The notes under the pieces were generated by a model. That model made no database searches. It saw only the letters and a program-made list of their open reading frames with translations, and had not been told where the DNA came from. Shown piece by piece: positions 7,543 through 19,322 of a DNA stretch of 64,000 bases; the stretch's first letter is position 1, and each line of letters starts with the position of its first letter. Location: positions 3,318,523 through 3,382,522 of the forward strand of contig NZ_KB911579.1 in the NCBI RefSeq assembly GCF_000383575.1, in the 5' to 3' direction. A program made the translations under genes and the position numbers. The stretch comes from Salinispora oceanensis. GTDB lineage: Bacteria; Actinomycetota; Actinomycetes; Mycobacteriales; Micromonosporaceae.

Positions 7543-9390
7543 CTACTCGGGGACGCGGCGGTAGGCGCCGTCGCTGGCGGAGGTCGCCATGACGGCGTAC
7601 GCGCGCAGCGCCGCCGAGACGGGGCGCTGCCGCTCCGCCGGCGTGTACGGCCGGTCTCGTTTCTCCTGCGCGACCCGGCGGGCGTCCAACACCTCGGCCG
7701 GTACGGTGAGCTCGATTGTTCGGTTCGGGATGTCGATGACGACCTCGTCGCCCGATTCGACCAGGGCGATCAGCCCGCCGGCGGCCGCCTCCGGGGAGAC
7801 GTGGCCGACCGACAACCCGGAGGTGCCGCCGGAGAACCGGCCGTCGGTGAGCAGCGCGCAGGCCCGCCCCAGCCCCCGCCCCTTGAGGAACGAGGTGGGG
7901 TAGAGCATCTCCTGCATGCCGGGCCCGCCCCGGGGGCCCTCGTAGCGGATGACCACCACGTCCCCCGCGGTGACCTCCTTGGCCAGGATGGCGGTGACCG
8001 CGTCGTCCTGGGACTCGTAGACCTTGGCCGGGCCGCGGAAGGTCAGGCACTCCTCGGGCACCCCGGCGGTCTTCACCACGCAGCCCTCCGGTGCCAGGTT
8101 GCCGTGCAGGATCGCCAGTCCCCCGTCCGCGGTGTACGCGTGGGCCCGGTCCCGGATGCACCCGTTGATCGCATCGGTATCCAACGTGGACCAGCGGTTG
8201 GTGGTGGAGAACGGCTCGGTGGTGCGTACCCCGCCCGGCGCGGCGTGGAACAGCTCGATCGCCTTCGGTGTCGCGGCGCCGCCGCGAATGTCCCAGTCGG
8301 CGAGCCAGTGCTCAAGCGAGGGGGAGTGCACCGCGTGGACCTCCCGGTTGAGGAGACCGGCCCGGTCCAGCTCGCCGAGGATGGCCGGGATTCCGCCCGC
8401 CCGGTGAACGTCCTCCATGTGGTAGTTGGGGGAGTTCGGTGCGACCTTGGCCAGGCAGGGCACCCGCCGGGAGATGGCGTCGATGTCCAGCACCCCAAAC
8501 TCCAGCTCGGCCTCGCGGGCGGCGGCGAGCAGGTGCAGGATGGTGTTCGTCGAACCACCCATCGCGACGTCGAGGGCGACCGCGTTGTCGAAGGCGGCAC
8601 GGTTGGCGACCGCGCGGGGCAGCACCGTGGCGTCGTCCCCGTCGTACCAGCGCTTGGCGATCTCGACGACGGTACGGCCGGCCTCGACGAAGAGTGACCG
8701 GCGGGCGGCGTGGGTCGCGAGCGTCGACCCGTTGCCGGGCAGCGCCAGGCCGATCGCCTCGGTGAGGCAGTTCATCGAGTTGGCGGTGAACATCCCGGAG
8801 CAGGAGCCACAGGTGGGGCAGGCCGAGCGTTCGATCTCGTCGAGCTGGTCGTCGGTGACTGCCTCGTTCGATGCGGCGATCATCGCGTCGATCAGGTCGA
8901 TCTTGGAGTGCACGACTCCTTCGATCGCGACTGTCTTCCCGGCCTCCATCGGACCACCAGAGACGAAGACGGTCGGGATGTTCAGCCGCAGGGCGGCCAG
9001 CAGCATCCCGGGAGTGATCTTGTCGCAGTTGGAGATGCAGACCAGGGCGTCGGCGCAGTGCGCGTTGACCATGTACTCCACGGCGTCGGCGATCAACTCC
9101 CGGCTGGGCAGCGAGTAGAGCATGCCGCCGTGGCCCATCGCGATGCCGTCGTCCACGGCGATGGTGTTGAACTCCCGGCCCACCCCGCCCGCCTCGGCTA
9201 CCGCGTCGGCCACCAGGCCACCGAGCTCCTTGAGGTGGACATGACCCGGTACGAACTGGGTGAAGCTGTTGGCGATGGCGACGATCGGTTTGCCGAAGTC
9301 GTCGTCGGTCATCCCGGTGGCCCGCCACAGGGCTCGGGCGCCGGCCATCGTCCGACCGTGGGTGGAGGTCCTCGACCGCAGCTCAGGCAT
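7543..9390 (-). CDS. ilvD: Dihydroxy-acid dehydratase
   Basis: A 615-residue protein matching the usual IlvD length. It dehydrates 2,3-dihydroxy-isovalerate or -methylvalerate to the 2-oxoacids in valine, leucine and isoleucine synthesis. Iron-sulfur cluster ligands are visible in NCDKITPGM (Cys about 122) and [11 protein letters not shown] (Cys about 191-197). Further blocks are [16 protein letters not shown] and [20 protein letters not shown]. The frame is open well upstream on this strand, but homology begins at the ATG at 9390 ([19 protein letters not shown]). It is transcribed away from the GGDEF-EAL gene. Confidence 0.97.
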   Translation of the reverse strand: MPELRSRTSTHGRTMAGARALWRATGMTDDDFGKPIVAIANSFTQFVPGHVHLKELGGLVADAVAEAGGVGREFNTIAVDDGIAMGHGGMLYSLPSRELIADAVEYMVNAHCADALVCISNCDKITPGMLLAALRLNIPTVFVSGGPMEAGKTVAIEGVVHSKIDLIDAMIAASNEAVTDDQLDEIERSACPTCGSCSGMFTANSMNCLTEAIGLALPGNGSTLATHAARRSLFVEAGRTVVEIAKRWYDGDDATVLPRAVANRAAFDNAVALDVAMGGSTNTILHLLAAAREAELEFGVLDIDAISRRVPCLAKVAPNSPNYHMEDVHRAGGIPAILGELDRAGLLNREVHAVHSPSLEHWLADWDIRGGAATPKAIELFHAAPGGVRTTEPFSTTNRWSTLDTDAINGCIRDRAHAYTADGGLAILHGNLAPEGCVVKTAGVPEECLTFRGPAKVYESQDDAVTAILAKEVTAGDVVVIRYEGPRGGPGMQEMLYPTSFLKGRGLGRACALLTDGRFSGGTSGLSVGHVSPEAAAGGLIALVESGDEVVIDIPNRTIELTVPAEVLDARRVAQEKRDRPYTPAERQRPVSAALRAYAVMATSASDGAYRRVPE

Positions 9391-9499
9391 GCGTACCAGT
9401 CTTGCACCGTCTCGGTTCGGTCGGCACCCGCGCGGGACGTGTCCCAACAGATGCACACCCGGCCCCCCGCTCCGGGCGTGGATCCGGCAGAGTTGGGCT

Positions 9500-11719
9500 G
9501 TGCTGACACCCCCGGGCCAGCTTCGCACCGCCGTGCTGAGTGGGCTCATCCACAAGCCGGCCGTCACCCGGGTGGTGGGCGCTGCCCGTCGGTTATCGGC
9601 TGGGCAGCCCGAGCCGAACCCCTCGGCCGGCTGGGCCGAGCTGGTCGCCCTGGCCACGGTGACCAGCGGGCTGCTCTTCGGGGCCGGGCTGCTCCGGCTG
9701 CCGGGCATGGCCCCCAGCATCGGGGTCGCCACCCGGCTGTCGTTGGATGGGTTGATCATCGCCACCGCGCTCTGGTTCGTGGGCTGGGTGCTCCTCGCTG
9801 AGCCGACCCGCCTGCTCGGATCGGCCCCGGTGGTCGGTGTGCCGATCCTGCTCGCCACAGTCAGCGCGGCGCTGATCGTGGGCCTCGCCACCGTCGTGGT
9901 GTTCCGGGTCTCGTCTCCACGACGGCGGCTCGCCGCGCTCGCCAGCGGTTCCGCCGCGACGACCCTCGGTGGGCTCGGTATCGCCACCGGGCTGTCCCGG
10001 GCGGAGTTGGGGTTGGCGCTCGGTGGCGCGACGGTGGCCGTGGCCGGCCTGCTGACCGTGGCGCTGGTGCTTCGCGGGTTCGATCGCCCCTGCGAGTCGG
10101 ACATCGACCCGACCCGGCGCGAGGGTGAGCATGCGGTCCTGCCGATCTTGGTGATGGCGGGTGCGGCGACGTACCACTTCCTCCAGGACGGCCGCTTCGA
10201 CCCGAGCGGCGTGGCCGCCATCAGCGTCGCGGGCTTCGTGCTGGTTGCCCGGCAGTCCCTGACCCTGCATGATGTCCGCCGGTACGCCCGCCGGCTGGTC
10301 GAGAGGGAGGCGCACTTCCGGGAGTTGGCCCACACCGACGCCCTGACCGGCCTGGCGAACCGGCGGGGACTGCTGCGGGCCCTGCACCGCTGCGCGGAGC
10401 GGGGCACCCAGTGCGACCTGCTCCTGCTCGACCTGGATGGGTTCAAGAACGTCAACGATGTGCGCGGTCACGACGCGGGGGACGCCGTCCTGGCCGAGGT
10501 GGGCCGGCGGCTACGCGGCCCCCTGCGCCCCGGCGATCTGGCGGCCCGGCTCGGCGGGGACGAGTTCGCTGTCCTGCTGCCCGGCCCGCCGGCCGCCACC
10601 GACCCGATCGGGGAGCGGCTGCTCGGGGCGTTGGCGGCCGCGTACGAGCTGCCCGAGGGGCCGGTCTTCCTCTCGGCGAGTATCGGCATCGCCGGTTGGG
10701 CCCGCCGACCCGATGTCGAGCTGCTGCTGCGCCACGCCGACCTGGCCCTGCGCTACGCCAAGCAGCGCGGCAAGAATCGGATCGAGCGGTACGACGTCGC
10801 CTACGACCGGCTGCTGAGCCGGCGGACCACGCTGGAGCACGAGCTGCGGGGCGCAATCGAACGCGACGAGCTACGGCTGGTGTTCCAGCCGGTGGCGTCG
10901 CTGCCGTCGGTACGTCCGGTCGGCGCCGAGGCCCTGCTCCGGTGGCGCCATCCGGAGTTGGGTGCGGTCCGGCCGGACGAGTTCATTCCGCTCGCCGAGG
11001 AGTGCGGCATGATTGCCAAGCTGGGGGCGTGGGTGCTGGACCAGGCCTGCTACCAGCTCTCCCGTTGGCTCGCCGACGGGCACGACGTCTGGGTGTCGGT
11101 CAACGTCTCGCCTCGAGAGCTACACGCCCCGGCCTACGTCGGTCAGGTCGCCGAGGCGCTGCGCGTACACCGGGTTCCGCCGCAGCGCCTGGTGCTGGAG
11201 GTCACCGAGCATGCCGTCGCCACGGACCTGGATGAGCTGATTCGGCGGTTGACCGCGTTGCGTCGTACCGGGGTTCGGATCGCGTTGGACGATTTCGGCG
11301 CCGGCTACTCCTCCCTCGGCCAGCTTCGTCGGCTGCCGCTCGACATCCTCAAGATCGACCACAGTCTTGTCGCCGGGCATGAGCCGGTTCGTCCGGTTGA
11401 CGCCGACGGCCCGGCGTTCGCCCCGATGGTCGACATCGTCATGCGCCTGGGGCATCAGTTGGGCCTCGGGGTTATCGCCGAGGGTGTGACGACGCCGGCG
11501 GAGTTGGCCGAAGTGGTCGCCGCAGGCTGCCACTTTGGTCAGGGCGCCCTCCTCGGCTGGGGGGTGCCGGCCGAGCACCTGGAGGCGATGTTGGAGGCCG
11601 CCACCTCGTCGCACGCCCCGCCGATCGCCAGTTCGGTGCCGCCCGTGCCGGCTTCCGGTCCACCGCCGCCCCGGCGGCTGCCGCCCCTGCCCGTGCCCGG
11701 GCAGCCGGTGCCGGAGTAG
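9500..11719 (+). CDS. Membrane GGDEF-EAL protein (cyclic-di-GMP turnover)
   Basis: About 739 residues. The first 270 hold several hydrophobic helices alternating with short loops, a membrane sensor region of unknown ligand. The GGDEF domain follows (about residues 285-440) with [25 protein letters not shown] and an intact LGGDEF. The EAL domain (about 450-715) has [46 protein letters not shown] and VIAEGV. The residues needed for both synthesis and hydrolysis of cyclic-di-GMP therefore appear present. The C-terminus is Pro-rich. The start is uncertain: GTG 9500 has no clear ribosome site, and GTG 9533 is an alternative. The long open frame before it overlaps ilvD and is not homologous. Confidence 0.9.
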   Translation: MLTPPGQLRTAVLSGLIHKPAVTRVVGAARRLSAGQPEPNPSAGWAELVALATVTSGLLFGAGLLRLPGMAPSIGVATRLSLDGLIIATALWFVGWVLLAEPTRLLGSAPVVGVPILLATVSAALIVGLATVVVFRVSSPRRRLAALASGSAATTLGGLGIATGLSRAELGLALGGATVAVAGLLTVALVLRGFDRPCESDIDPTRREGEHAVLPILVMAGAATYHFLQDGRFDPSGVAAISVAGFVLVARQSLTLHDVRRYARRLVEREAHFRELAHTDALTGLANRRGLLRALHRCAERGTQCDLLLLDLDGFKNVNDVRGHDAGDAVLAEVGRRLRGPLRPGDLAARLGGDEFAVLLPGPPAATDPIGERLLGALAAAYELPEGPVFLSASIGIAGWARRPDVELLLRHADLALRYAKQRGKNRIERYDVAYDRLLSRRTTLEHELRGAIERDELRLVFQPVASLPSVRPVGAEALLRWRHPELGAVRPDEFIPLAEECGMIAKLGAWVLDQACYQLSRWLADGHDVWVSVNVSPRELHAPAYVGQVAEALRVHRVPPQRLVLEVTEHAVATDLDELIRRLTALRRTGVRIALDDFGAGYSSLGQLRRLPLDILKIDHSLVAGHEPVRPVDADGPAFAPMVDIVMRLGHQLGLGVIAEGVTTPAELAEVVAAGCHFGQGALLGWGVPAEHLEAMLEAATSSHAPPIASSVPPVPASGPPPPRRLPPLPVPGQPVPE

Positions 11720-11875
11720 CCCGGGCCGGAGCGGGACCGGCTGCCCGGGCACGGGTCGGAGCTGGATGGGTCGGAGCGGGACTGCGTTGGGGGTGTCAGA
11801 GTGTCTCGGGCGAAAGATTCGGCAGATCCGTTAACCAAAATGTGGGACTGGTTGACTCATTGCTTGAGAGGCGTC

Positions 11876-11923
11876 ATGCTGGTCCGCATGTCGTCGTACC
11901 GGTCGCTGCGAGTACTTACCTGA
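11876..11923 (+). CDS. ilvB leader peptide
   Basis: ATG at 11876 follows GAGAGG (11866-11871). It encodes MLVRMSSYRSLRVLT and stops at 11921-11923, right at the base of the first leader hairpin. Five of 15 residues are Leu or Val (CTG, GTC, CTG, GTA, CTT), the end products of the operon it precedes. This is the expected build of a branched-chain attenuator peptide. There is no direct proof of translation. Confidence 0.7.
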   Translation: MLVRMSSYRSLRVLT

Positions 11924-11980
11924 GCGCACTCTCCCACTGAGAGTGCGCTGGCCCCGTGCATCCCGCACGTGGGCTTTTTT
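11924..11980 (+). promoter_or_regulatory. ilvB transcription attenuator (hairpin plus intrinsic terminator)
   Basis: Hairpin 1: GCGCACTCTC (11924-11933) pairs perfectly with 11939-11948. The terminator: 11951-11959 pairs with 11965-11974 (one bulged T), followed by six T (11975-11980). GTGCG in the 3' arm of hairpin 1 (11943-11947) is complementary to CGCAC in the terminator 3' arm (11964-11968). A ribosome stalled in the leader peptide could thus free an antiterminator. This logic fits amino acid-dependent attenuation of ilvBNC. Confidence 0.8.
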
Positions 11981-12062
11981 GTTGCCGTCAGATCCGCCGG
12001 GCGCTCCGCCGGCGTTCCACCGCAGAACCCACCGCACCCTCCAGCCGAAGGCCTGAACCGCC

Positions 12063-13946
12063 ATGACGAGACCCACACCCGAGACCCTCGCCAACTCCGC
12101 CCGGCGGGCCCGCGCGGCCGTTGAGGCGCCCCGCGACGTTGACCGGCCCCGCCCGGCGGCCACGCCGACCGTCCCGGCGGTACGCACCCCCGTCCCCGCC
12201 CCCGCCCAGGTCTCCGGTGCCGGCTCCCTCGTGCGATCCCTCGAAGCGCTTGGCGTCGAGGTCATCTTCGGTATTCCCGGTGGCGCGATCCTGCCCGCGT
12301 ACGACCCCTTGTACGACTCCACGGTCCGGCACATCCTGGTCCGGCACGAGCAGGGCGCCGGGCACGCGGCCACCGGGTACGCGCAGGCGACCGGGCGGGT
12401 CGGCGTCTGCGTCGCCACCTCCGGGCCCGGTGCGACCAACCTGGTGACGCCGATCGCCGACGCCTACATGGATTCGGTGCCGCTGGTGGCGATCACCGGC
12501 CAGGTCGCCCGGCCGTCGATCGGGACGGATGCCTTCCAGGAGGCGGACATCCAGGGCATCACGCTACCGATCACCAAGCACAACTTCCTGGTCCAGAGCG
12601 CCGAGGAGTTGCCCCGGGTGCTCGCTGAGGCGTTCCACCTCGCCGCGACCGGCCGCCCGGGCCCGGTTCTGGTCGACATCCCCAAGGATGTCCTCCAGGC
12701 ATCGACCGTTTTCGCCTGGCCGCCGACACTCGACCTGCCCGGCTATCGGCCGACGCTGCATCCGCATGGAAAGCAGATTCGGGAGGCGGCGCGGCTGATG
12801 GCCATCGCCCGCCGCCCGGTGCTCTACGTCGGTGGCGGGGTGCTCAAGGCCGGCGCGACCGACGGGCTGCGCCAGCTCGCCGAGCTGACCGGGATTCCGG
12901 TGGTCACCACTCTGATGGCGCTCGGGGCGTTCCCCGACTCACACCCGCAGCACCTGGGCATGCCCGGTATGCATGGGACGGTCGCCGCGGTCTACGGGCT
13001 GCAGAAGGCGGATCTGATCATCGCGCTGGGGGCGAGATTCGACGACCGGGTGACCGGCCAGCTGGACTCGTTCGCTCCCGACGCGGCCGTGGTGCACGCC
13101 GACATCGACCCGGCCGAGATCGGCAAGAATCGGCACGCGGACGTGCCGATCGTGGGGGATGCCCGGCACGTCATCGACGAACTGGTCGGCGCGGTCACCG
13201 TCGAGCAGTCGGCCGGTCACCGGCCTGACCTCGACGACTGGTGGTCCCAGCTGCAGGAGCTGCGCAAGCGCTACCCGCTGGGGTACGACGATCCGGCCGA
13301 CGGCACGCTCTCTCCGCAGTACGTGCTCCGCCGGCTCGGCGAGATTGTCGGCCCGGAGGCGGTGTACGTGGCGGGCGTGGGCCAGCACCAGATGTGGGCT
13401 TCCCAGTTCATTTCGTATGAGAAGCCACGTACCTGGTTGAATTCTGGCGGCCTCGGCACCATGGGGTACGCGGTGCCGGCCGCGATGGGGGCCAAGGTTG
13501 GTCGGCCGGAGACGGTGGTCTGGGGGATTGACGGCGACGGCTGCTTCCAGATGACCAGCCAGGAGCTGGCGACCTGTGCGCTGGAGGGTATTCCGGTCAA
13601 GATAGCTGTGATCAACAACGGCAATCTCGGCATGGTGCGGCAGTGGCAGGCCCTCTTCTACGGGGAGCGCTACTCCAACACCGAACTCGGTACCCACAAG
13701 CATCGCATTCCGGACTTCGTCAAGCTCGCCGAGGCGCTCGGCTGCGTCGGGCTGCGCTGTGAGACAGCGGAGGACGTCGACCGGACGATCGCGACCGCGA
13801 TGTCCATCAACGACGCCCCCGTGGTCATCGACTTCGTGGTCGGCAAGGACGCCATGGTGTGGCCGATGGTCGCCGCCGGCACCAGCAACGACGAGATCAT
13901 GTTCGCCCGCGGTGTCCGGCCGGTCTTCGACGAGGACGAGGTGTAG
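12063..13946 (+). CDS. ilvB: Acetolactate synthase large (catalytic) subunit
   Basis: A 627-residue protein that condenses two pyruvates, or pyruvate with 2-oxobutyrate, the first common step of branched-chain synthesis. About 50 Ala/Pro-rich residues precede the enzyme domain. Three domains follow. The pyrimidine domain has the catalytic Glu in [15 protein letters not shown] (about residue 96). The central FAD-binding domain comes next. The pyrophosphate domain has the thiamine-diphosphate motif [12 protein letters not shown] ending VINNGN near residue 490-520. It lies 82 bp after the attenuator terminator and heads ilvB-ilvN-ilvC. The ATG at 12063 has only a weak ribosome site. Confidence 0.96.
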   Translation: MTRPTPETLANSARRARAAVEAPRDVDRPRPAATPTVPAVRTPVPAPAQVSGAGSLVRSLEALGVEVIFGIPGGAILPAYDPLYDSTVRHILVRHEQGAGHAATGYAQATGRVGVCVATSGPGATNLVTPIADAYMDSVPLVAITGQVARPSIGTDAFQEADIQGITLPITKHNFLVQSAEELPRVLAEAFHLAATGRPGPVLVDIPKDVLQASTVFAWPPTLDLPGYRPTLHPHGKQIREAARLMAIARRPVLYVGGGVLKAGATDGLRQLAELTGIPVVTTLMALGAFPDSHPQHLGMPGMHGTVAAVYGLQKADLIIALGARFDDRVTGQLDSFAPDAAVVHADIDPAEIGKNRHADVPIVGDARHVIDELVGAVTVEQSAGHRPDLDDWWSQLQELRKRYPLGYDDPADGTLSPQYVLRRLGEIVGPEAVYVAGVGQHQMWASQFISYEKPRTWLNSGGLGTMGYAVPAAMGAKVGRPETVVWGIDGDGCFQMTSQELATCALEGIPVKIAVINNGNLGMVRQWQALFYGERYSNTELGTHKHRIPDFVKLAEALGCVGLRCETAEDVDRTIATAMSINDAPVVIDFVVGKDAMVWPMVAAGTSNDEIMFARGVRPVFDEDEV

Positions 13947-14007
13947 TCATGGCCCACCACACCGGGCGCCGTGGGGGTCGGGAGAACCAGACGAGGAAGG
14001 CACCACT

Positions 14008-15596
<1,589 letters not shown>

Positions 15597-15643
15597 TCCA
15601 GCGGCTCCCGGGCGCCCTGGTGCGAGGGCTTTCCGGGGACCGC

Positions 15644-15695
15644 GGACGCCCGTGACCTGACGCTCTCCCTCCCCGGCGTTGGGTCACGGGCGTCC
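15644..15695 (+). terminator. Terminator-like hairpin after ilvC
   Basis: GGACGCCCGTGACC (15644-15657) pairs perfectly with 15682-15695: a 14-bp stem with a 24-nt loop and no T-tract. It lies in the 315-bp gap between ilvC and serA, which otherwise holds only the serA promoter region. Confidence 0.6.
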
Positions 15696-15888
15696 GACGG
15701 TTGCGCTCCGGCGCCGCCGGTGGATGCGTACCTCGGCCGTGCCGGGCGGTCGCTGTGAGGGCACTCACCCTGATCGCCGGAGCGCCGATTGGCCCCCTAC
15801 GATCCCTGTTAGGTGCGCAGCCGCACCTGACGGCCATGGCCGGACTGCCGGCGGGGTGCAGTGCTGCCCCCGCCGCCCGGCCGACCGC

Positions 15889-15894
15889 TATAGA
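15889..15894 (+). promoter_or_regulatory. Possible -10 element for serA
   Basis: TATAGA lies 17 nt before the serA ATG, and GAGGAC lies between them. With the hairpin after ilvC this suggests that serA has its own promoter. No convincing -35 is visible. Confidence 0.4.
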
Positions 15895-15911
15895 CGACAT
15901 TTAGAGGACCA

Positions 15912-17507
15912 ATGAATCCTGTCGTACTGATCGCCGAAGAACTCGCCCCCGCCGCCATCGAGGTGCTCGCCCACGACTTCGATGTCCGGCACGTGGATGG
16001 CACCGACCGCCCGGCCCTACTCTCGGCGCTCTCCGAGGCTGACGCGGTCCTTGTCCGCAGTGCGACCCGTATCGACGCCGAGGCGATCGCCGCGGCACCA
16101 CGACTCAAGGTGATCGCCCGGGCGGGTGTCGGCTTGGACAACGTCGAGGTGCCGGCGGCCACCAGCCGCGGCGTCATGGTCGTCAACGCCCCGACCTCCA
16201 ACATCGTCTCCGCGGCGGAGCAGGCGGTCGCCCTCCTGCTCGCGGTCGCGCGGAACACCGCCAGCGCCAGCACGGCGTTGAAGGTGGGGGAGTGGAAGCG
16301 GTCGAAGTACACCGGGGTGGAGGTACAGGGCAAGACCGTCGGGGTGGTCGGTCTCGGACGCATTGGTGTCCTCTTCGCGCAGCGGATCGCCGCGTTCGGC
16401 ACCCGGCTGATCGCCTACGACCCCTACATCCAGCCGGCGCGGGCGGCGCAGCTCGGCGTCCGCCTCGTCGGCCTGGATGAGCTGCTGCGCCAGAGCGACT
16501 TCATCTCCATCCACCTGCCGAAGACGTCGGAGACAGTGGGTTTGATCGGGGAGAAGGAGCTGGCGATCGTCAAGCCCGGGGTGCGGATCGTCAACGCCGC
16601 CCGGGGTGGCCTCGTGGACGAGCAGGCTCTCGCGGACGCCATCGCGGAGGGGCGGGTGGCTGGGGCCGGCGTCGACGTGTACGCCAAGGAGCCCTGCACC
16701 TCGTCACCACTGTTCGCCTTCGACAACGTGGTGGCGACCCCGCACCTGGGCGCCTCCACGCACGAGGCGCAGGACAAGGCGGGCCTCGCCGTGGCCCGCA
16801 GCGTGAAGCTGGCGTTGCAGGGTGAGTTCGTGCCGGACGCGGTGAACGTGCAGACCGGCGGCGTGGTCGCCGAGGATGTCCGGCCGCTGCTGCCGCTGGC
16901 CGAGAAGCTCGGCCGGGCCTTCACGGCGGTGGCCGGCGGGATCGCCGCGAGCGTGACCGTTGACGTGCGGGGCGAGGTGGTCAGCCACGACGTCTCGGTG
17001 CTCAAGCTCGCGGCGACCAAGGGGCTCTTCAGCTCGGTGGTGGAGGAGCAGGTCACCTACGTCAACGCCCCGCACCTGGCGGCCGAGCGAGGGGTCGAGG
17101 TGTCGCTGGTGACCAGGCCCGAGACGGCCGAGGAGGCGCTGTTGGTCACCATCCGTGGCGCCCTGCCGGACGGCCGGACGGTGAGTGTCTCCGGCACCAG
17201 CGTCGCCGGCGTCCGGGACGTCAACAAGCTGACCGAGGTGGACGGTTTCGACGTGGAGATCGGGGCGGAGGGCATTCTTGTCTTCCTCCGTTACGCTGAC
17301 CGGCCCGGGGTGGTCGGTGCGGTCGGCACCCTCCTCGGCGAGGCCGGCGTCAACATCGCCGCGATGCAGGTGGCCCGTCGGGAGGCCGGCGGGGAGACGC
17401 TGATGACCCTCACCGTTGACCAGGCGCTCGGCGCCGATCTACTCACCTCGGTCGCCGAGTCGGTCGGTGCGACCGCGGCCAGCGCTGCCGACCTGCGGGA
17501 GGAGTGA
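15912..17507 (+). CDS. serA: D-3-phosphoglycerate dehydrogenase
   Basis: A 531-residue long-form SerA that oxidises 3-phosphoglycerate in the first step of serine synthesis. Substrate and NAD domains occupy about residues 1-320, with ARAGVGLDNV, VGLGRIG (Rossmann), VNAARGGLVDE and TPHLGAST (catalytic His). An intervening allosteric domain (about 325-450) and a C-terminal ACT domain (about 455-531, with RYADRPGVVGAVG and GVNIAAMQVARR) fit serine-inhibited actinobacterial enzymes. GAGGAC precedes the ATG. The ilvBNC-serA order is common in actinomycetes. Confidence 0.96.
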   Translation: MNPVVLIAEELAPAAIEVLAHDFDVRHVDGTDRPALLSALSEADAVLVRSATRIDAEAIAAAPRLKVIARAGVGLDNVEVPAATSRGVMVVNAPTSNIVSAAEQAVALLLAVARNTASASTALKVGEWKRSKYTGVEVQGKTVGVVGLGRIGVLFAQRIAAFGTRLIAYDPYIQPARAAQLGVRLVGLDELLRQSDFISIHLPKTSETVGLIGEKELAIVKPGVRIVNAARGGLVDEQALADAIAEGRVAGAGVDVYAKEPCTSSPLFAFDNVVATPHLGASTHEAQDKAGLAVARSVKLALQGEFVPDAVNVQTGGVVAEDVRPLLPLAEKLGRAFTAVAGGIAASVTVDVRGEVVSHDVSVLKLAATKGLFSSVVEEQVTYVNAPHLAAERGVEVSLVTRPETAEEALLVTIRGALPDGRTVSVSGTSVAGVRDVNKLTEVDGFDVEIGAEGILVFLRYADRPGVVGAVGTLLGEAGVNIAAMQVARREAGGETLMTLTVDQALGADLLTSVAESVGATAASAADLREE

Positions 17508-17564
17508 CCGCGAGCCACGGAGGGCTCGGCCCGCCCCGGTGCGGGCCCTTCGTGGCGTAGGCGG

Positions 17565-17921
17565 TCAGCCGTCGGTGTGGTGGGGCGGTGGATAGACCGA
17601 GCCGTCCTGGACATCAAAGAGCATCAGCTGATGTTCGCCGGCTAGCCGTTCGATGTCCAGCAGTACCTGGTCCGCGCAGGTGGGATGTAGGTTCAGCTCG
17701 ACGTGGTCGCCGGCGGTGTGTAGGGGCGTCCTCGCCCAGGGGGTGTCCGCCCGACCTGCCTGCTCCGGGTACGCGGCGGTGATCGCCCGATAGAATCTGA
17801 CGACCCGGGGGTCGGGCTGGCGATCGGTGTGCTGGCCTGCTCGGCACCGCCGGACGGCGGTACGTACGTCCTCGGGCGTCGCCCCGGGGGCCAGAGCCCA
17901 CACGCTTAGATCGAAACTCAC
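17565..17921 (-). CDS. Conserved small actinobacterial protein, unknown function
   Basis: A 118-residue soluble protein from the GTG at 17921 (SFDLSVWALAPGATPEDV). The frame extends to an ATG at 17981, but the extra 20 residues look unrelated. The middle has a Cys and many charged residues; a hydrophobic strand-rich end reads LMLFDVQDGSVYPPP. I recognise no catalytic motif. Similar short proteins with a SFDLxVW start are found in actinomycetes without known function. It faces serA tail-to-tail with a 57-bp gap. Confidence 0.55.
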   Translation of the reverse strand: MSFDLSVWALAPGATPEDVRTAVRRCRAGQHTDRQPDPRVVRFYRAITAAYPEQAGRADTPWARTPLHTAGDHVELNLHPTCADQVLLDIERLAGEHQLMLFDVQDGSVYPPPHHTDG

Positions 17922-18241
17922 GGCGGACAGCGTGCCAGTTGTCGCTCGCCGTGTCGAAGTCGCCCTACCCAACCAGCTCACCCTCCGGTCAGGAGGGTCT
18001 GCAGTAGATCCTCTTGCGTGGAGTTATGTCAATTCGCTAGCGTACCGATGCGGTTACTGGCTGAGTCCGTGATGTGGGCCCGTCTTCGGGTGACGAGGTT
18101 GACGTCCGGCCCCGGCTGGTCCGCACCCCTCGGATGCGCGAGCCACGCGCAATCGTCGCTGACCGGCCCTCACGGTAGTTGCCGAGACCGTGGGGGCCGA
18201 TCGTGAGCCCCAGCGGGGGCGGGTGTCGCGACGGGCGCCGA
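17922..18241. other. 320-bp gap with no recognised element
   Basis: It lies between two genes on the minus strand. It contains a slightly AT-richer stretch near 18010-18065 that may hold the promoter of the small downstream gene. I see no RNA gene, repeat or convincing open frame. Confidence 0.5.
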
Positions 18242-19096
18242 TCAGCGGCGGTGGGCGTGTAGGACTCGGTAGTCCGTCTCACTGTGGAACCAGGACAACC
18301 CGGCCGGCCCCGCCGCGTAGAGCGCGGTGGCGTAGGCGTCGGCGATGGCGAGGTCCGGCCCGACGACGGTGGCGGCGATGAACTGGTCGGCAGGTTCCCC
18401 GGTGTGCGGATCCACCACGTGCCCCCGTCGTCCGGTTACCCCGGAGGTACCGATCCCCCCGGCGGTCATCTCCAACACCAGCGGTGCCTGGCGTCGATTG
18501 GTGGGGTGGTGTACGGCGACCCGCCACGGTCCCCCGTGCGCGGCGTGCCCACGTACGACGAGGTCAGCGCCGGTGAGTACGGCGTAGTCGTGGACGCCCG
18601 CGGCCCGTAGCCGGGCGGCGGCCTGTTCTACCGCCCACCCGCCGAGGAGCCCTCCCGGGTCGAAGCCGCCGGGCACTGCCCAGGCGTCGAACCAACCGTC
18701 GGTCGCGGCCCGCATTGCGGTGCAACGGTTGACCAGGTCGGTCAGCGGCGGGTAGGACTCGGGGCTGATCTCCCCTCGCCGTAGCCGTGATACCAGGCTC
18801 TCCGGTCGGTTTGGTCCGTAGGCCAGGTCGATTGCGCGTAGCTCCGCGACCGCGTCCCGGAGCGCCGCGCCGACGCCCCGGCGGCCAAGCCAGTCGGGTG
18901 CGTTGAACAGCAACGTGTACTCGGCGGTGGTGGTCCGGACGGTGTGCGTGACGGCGATTCGTTCCCCGGTCGCCGGACCCGCTCCGCCGACCCGTCGTTG
19001 CTGCCCGCCGAGGCGAAGGTCCGGACGCGGCTGCGGGCGGCGTCGCGACGAGCCGCTCCAGCGGCTGCGTTGCTGTTCATCGATCCTCATTCTCAT
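18242..19096 (-). CDS. ApbE-family FAD:protein FMN transferase-like protein
   Basis: 284 residues. ApbE-type blocks are visible from about residue 95: PESLVSRLRRGE, then DPGGLLGGWAVEQAAARLRAAGV, WRVAVHHP, GGIGTSGVTGRRGHVVDPHTGEP and IADAYATALY (metal-binding Asp). Such enzymes attach FMN covalently to flavoproteins or act as Mg-dependent FAD hydrolases. No lipoprotein signal is present, so it would act in the cytoplasm. The first 50 residues are Arg/Gln-rich and unlike the family, and no later start codon fits. GGGAGG is 4 nt before the ATG at 19096. Either a real extension or a start or frame problem is possible. Confidence 0.75.
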   Translation of the reverse strand: MRMRIDEQQRSRWSGSSRRRPQPRPDLRLGGQQRRVGGAGPATGERIAVTHTVRTTTAEYTLLFNAPDWLGRRGVGAALRDAVAELRAIDLAYGPNRPESLVSRLRRGEISPESYPPLTDLVNRCTAMRAATDGWFDAWAVPGGFDPGGLLGGWAVEQAAARLRAAGVHDYAVLTGADLVVRGHAAHGGPWRVAVHHPTNRRQAPLVLEMTAGGIGTSGVTGRRGHVVDPHTGEPADQFIAATVVGPDLAIADAYATALYAAGPAGLSWFHSETDYRVLHAHRR

Positions 19097-19322
19097 CCCG
19101 CCTCCCGGCCGACGGCTTCGTTGCGTCGCGGCGTTGGTTTGGGCCCCTGGCCTGTGGCCCGTGCCCCCGCTGCTGATCAGGATAGGCAGCGGAGATCACC
19201 GCTGAATGAATGCCACCTGGAAGCCTCCTGTACATCCGATTTCCCGAATGGTGGAAGGTGCGTACCGGTTTTCGGGACTGGGCGTACCCTCGGAGCCGAG
19301 CGAGCGAGGCAAGGGAGTCGAC

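Noticed and set aside
9391..10455. Long open extension of the ilvD frame upstream of its ATG (minus strand)
   Set aside because: Homology starts at 9390 and the extension is antisense to the GGDEF-EAL gene; it is a high-GC shadow.
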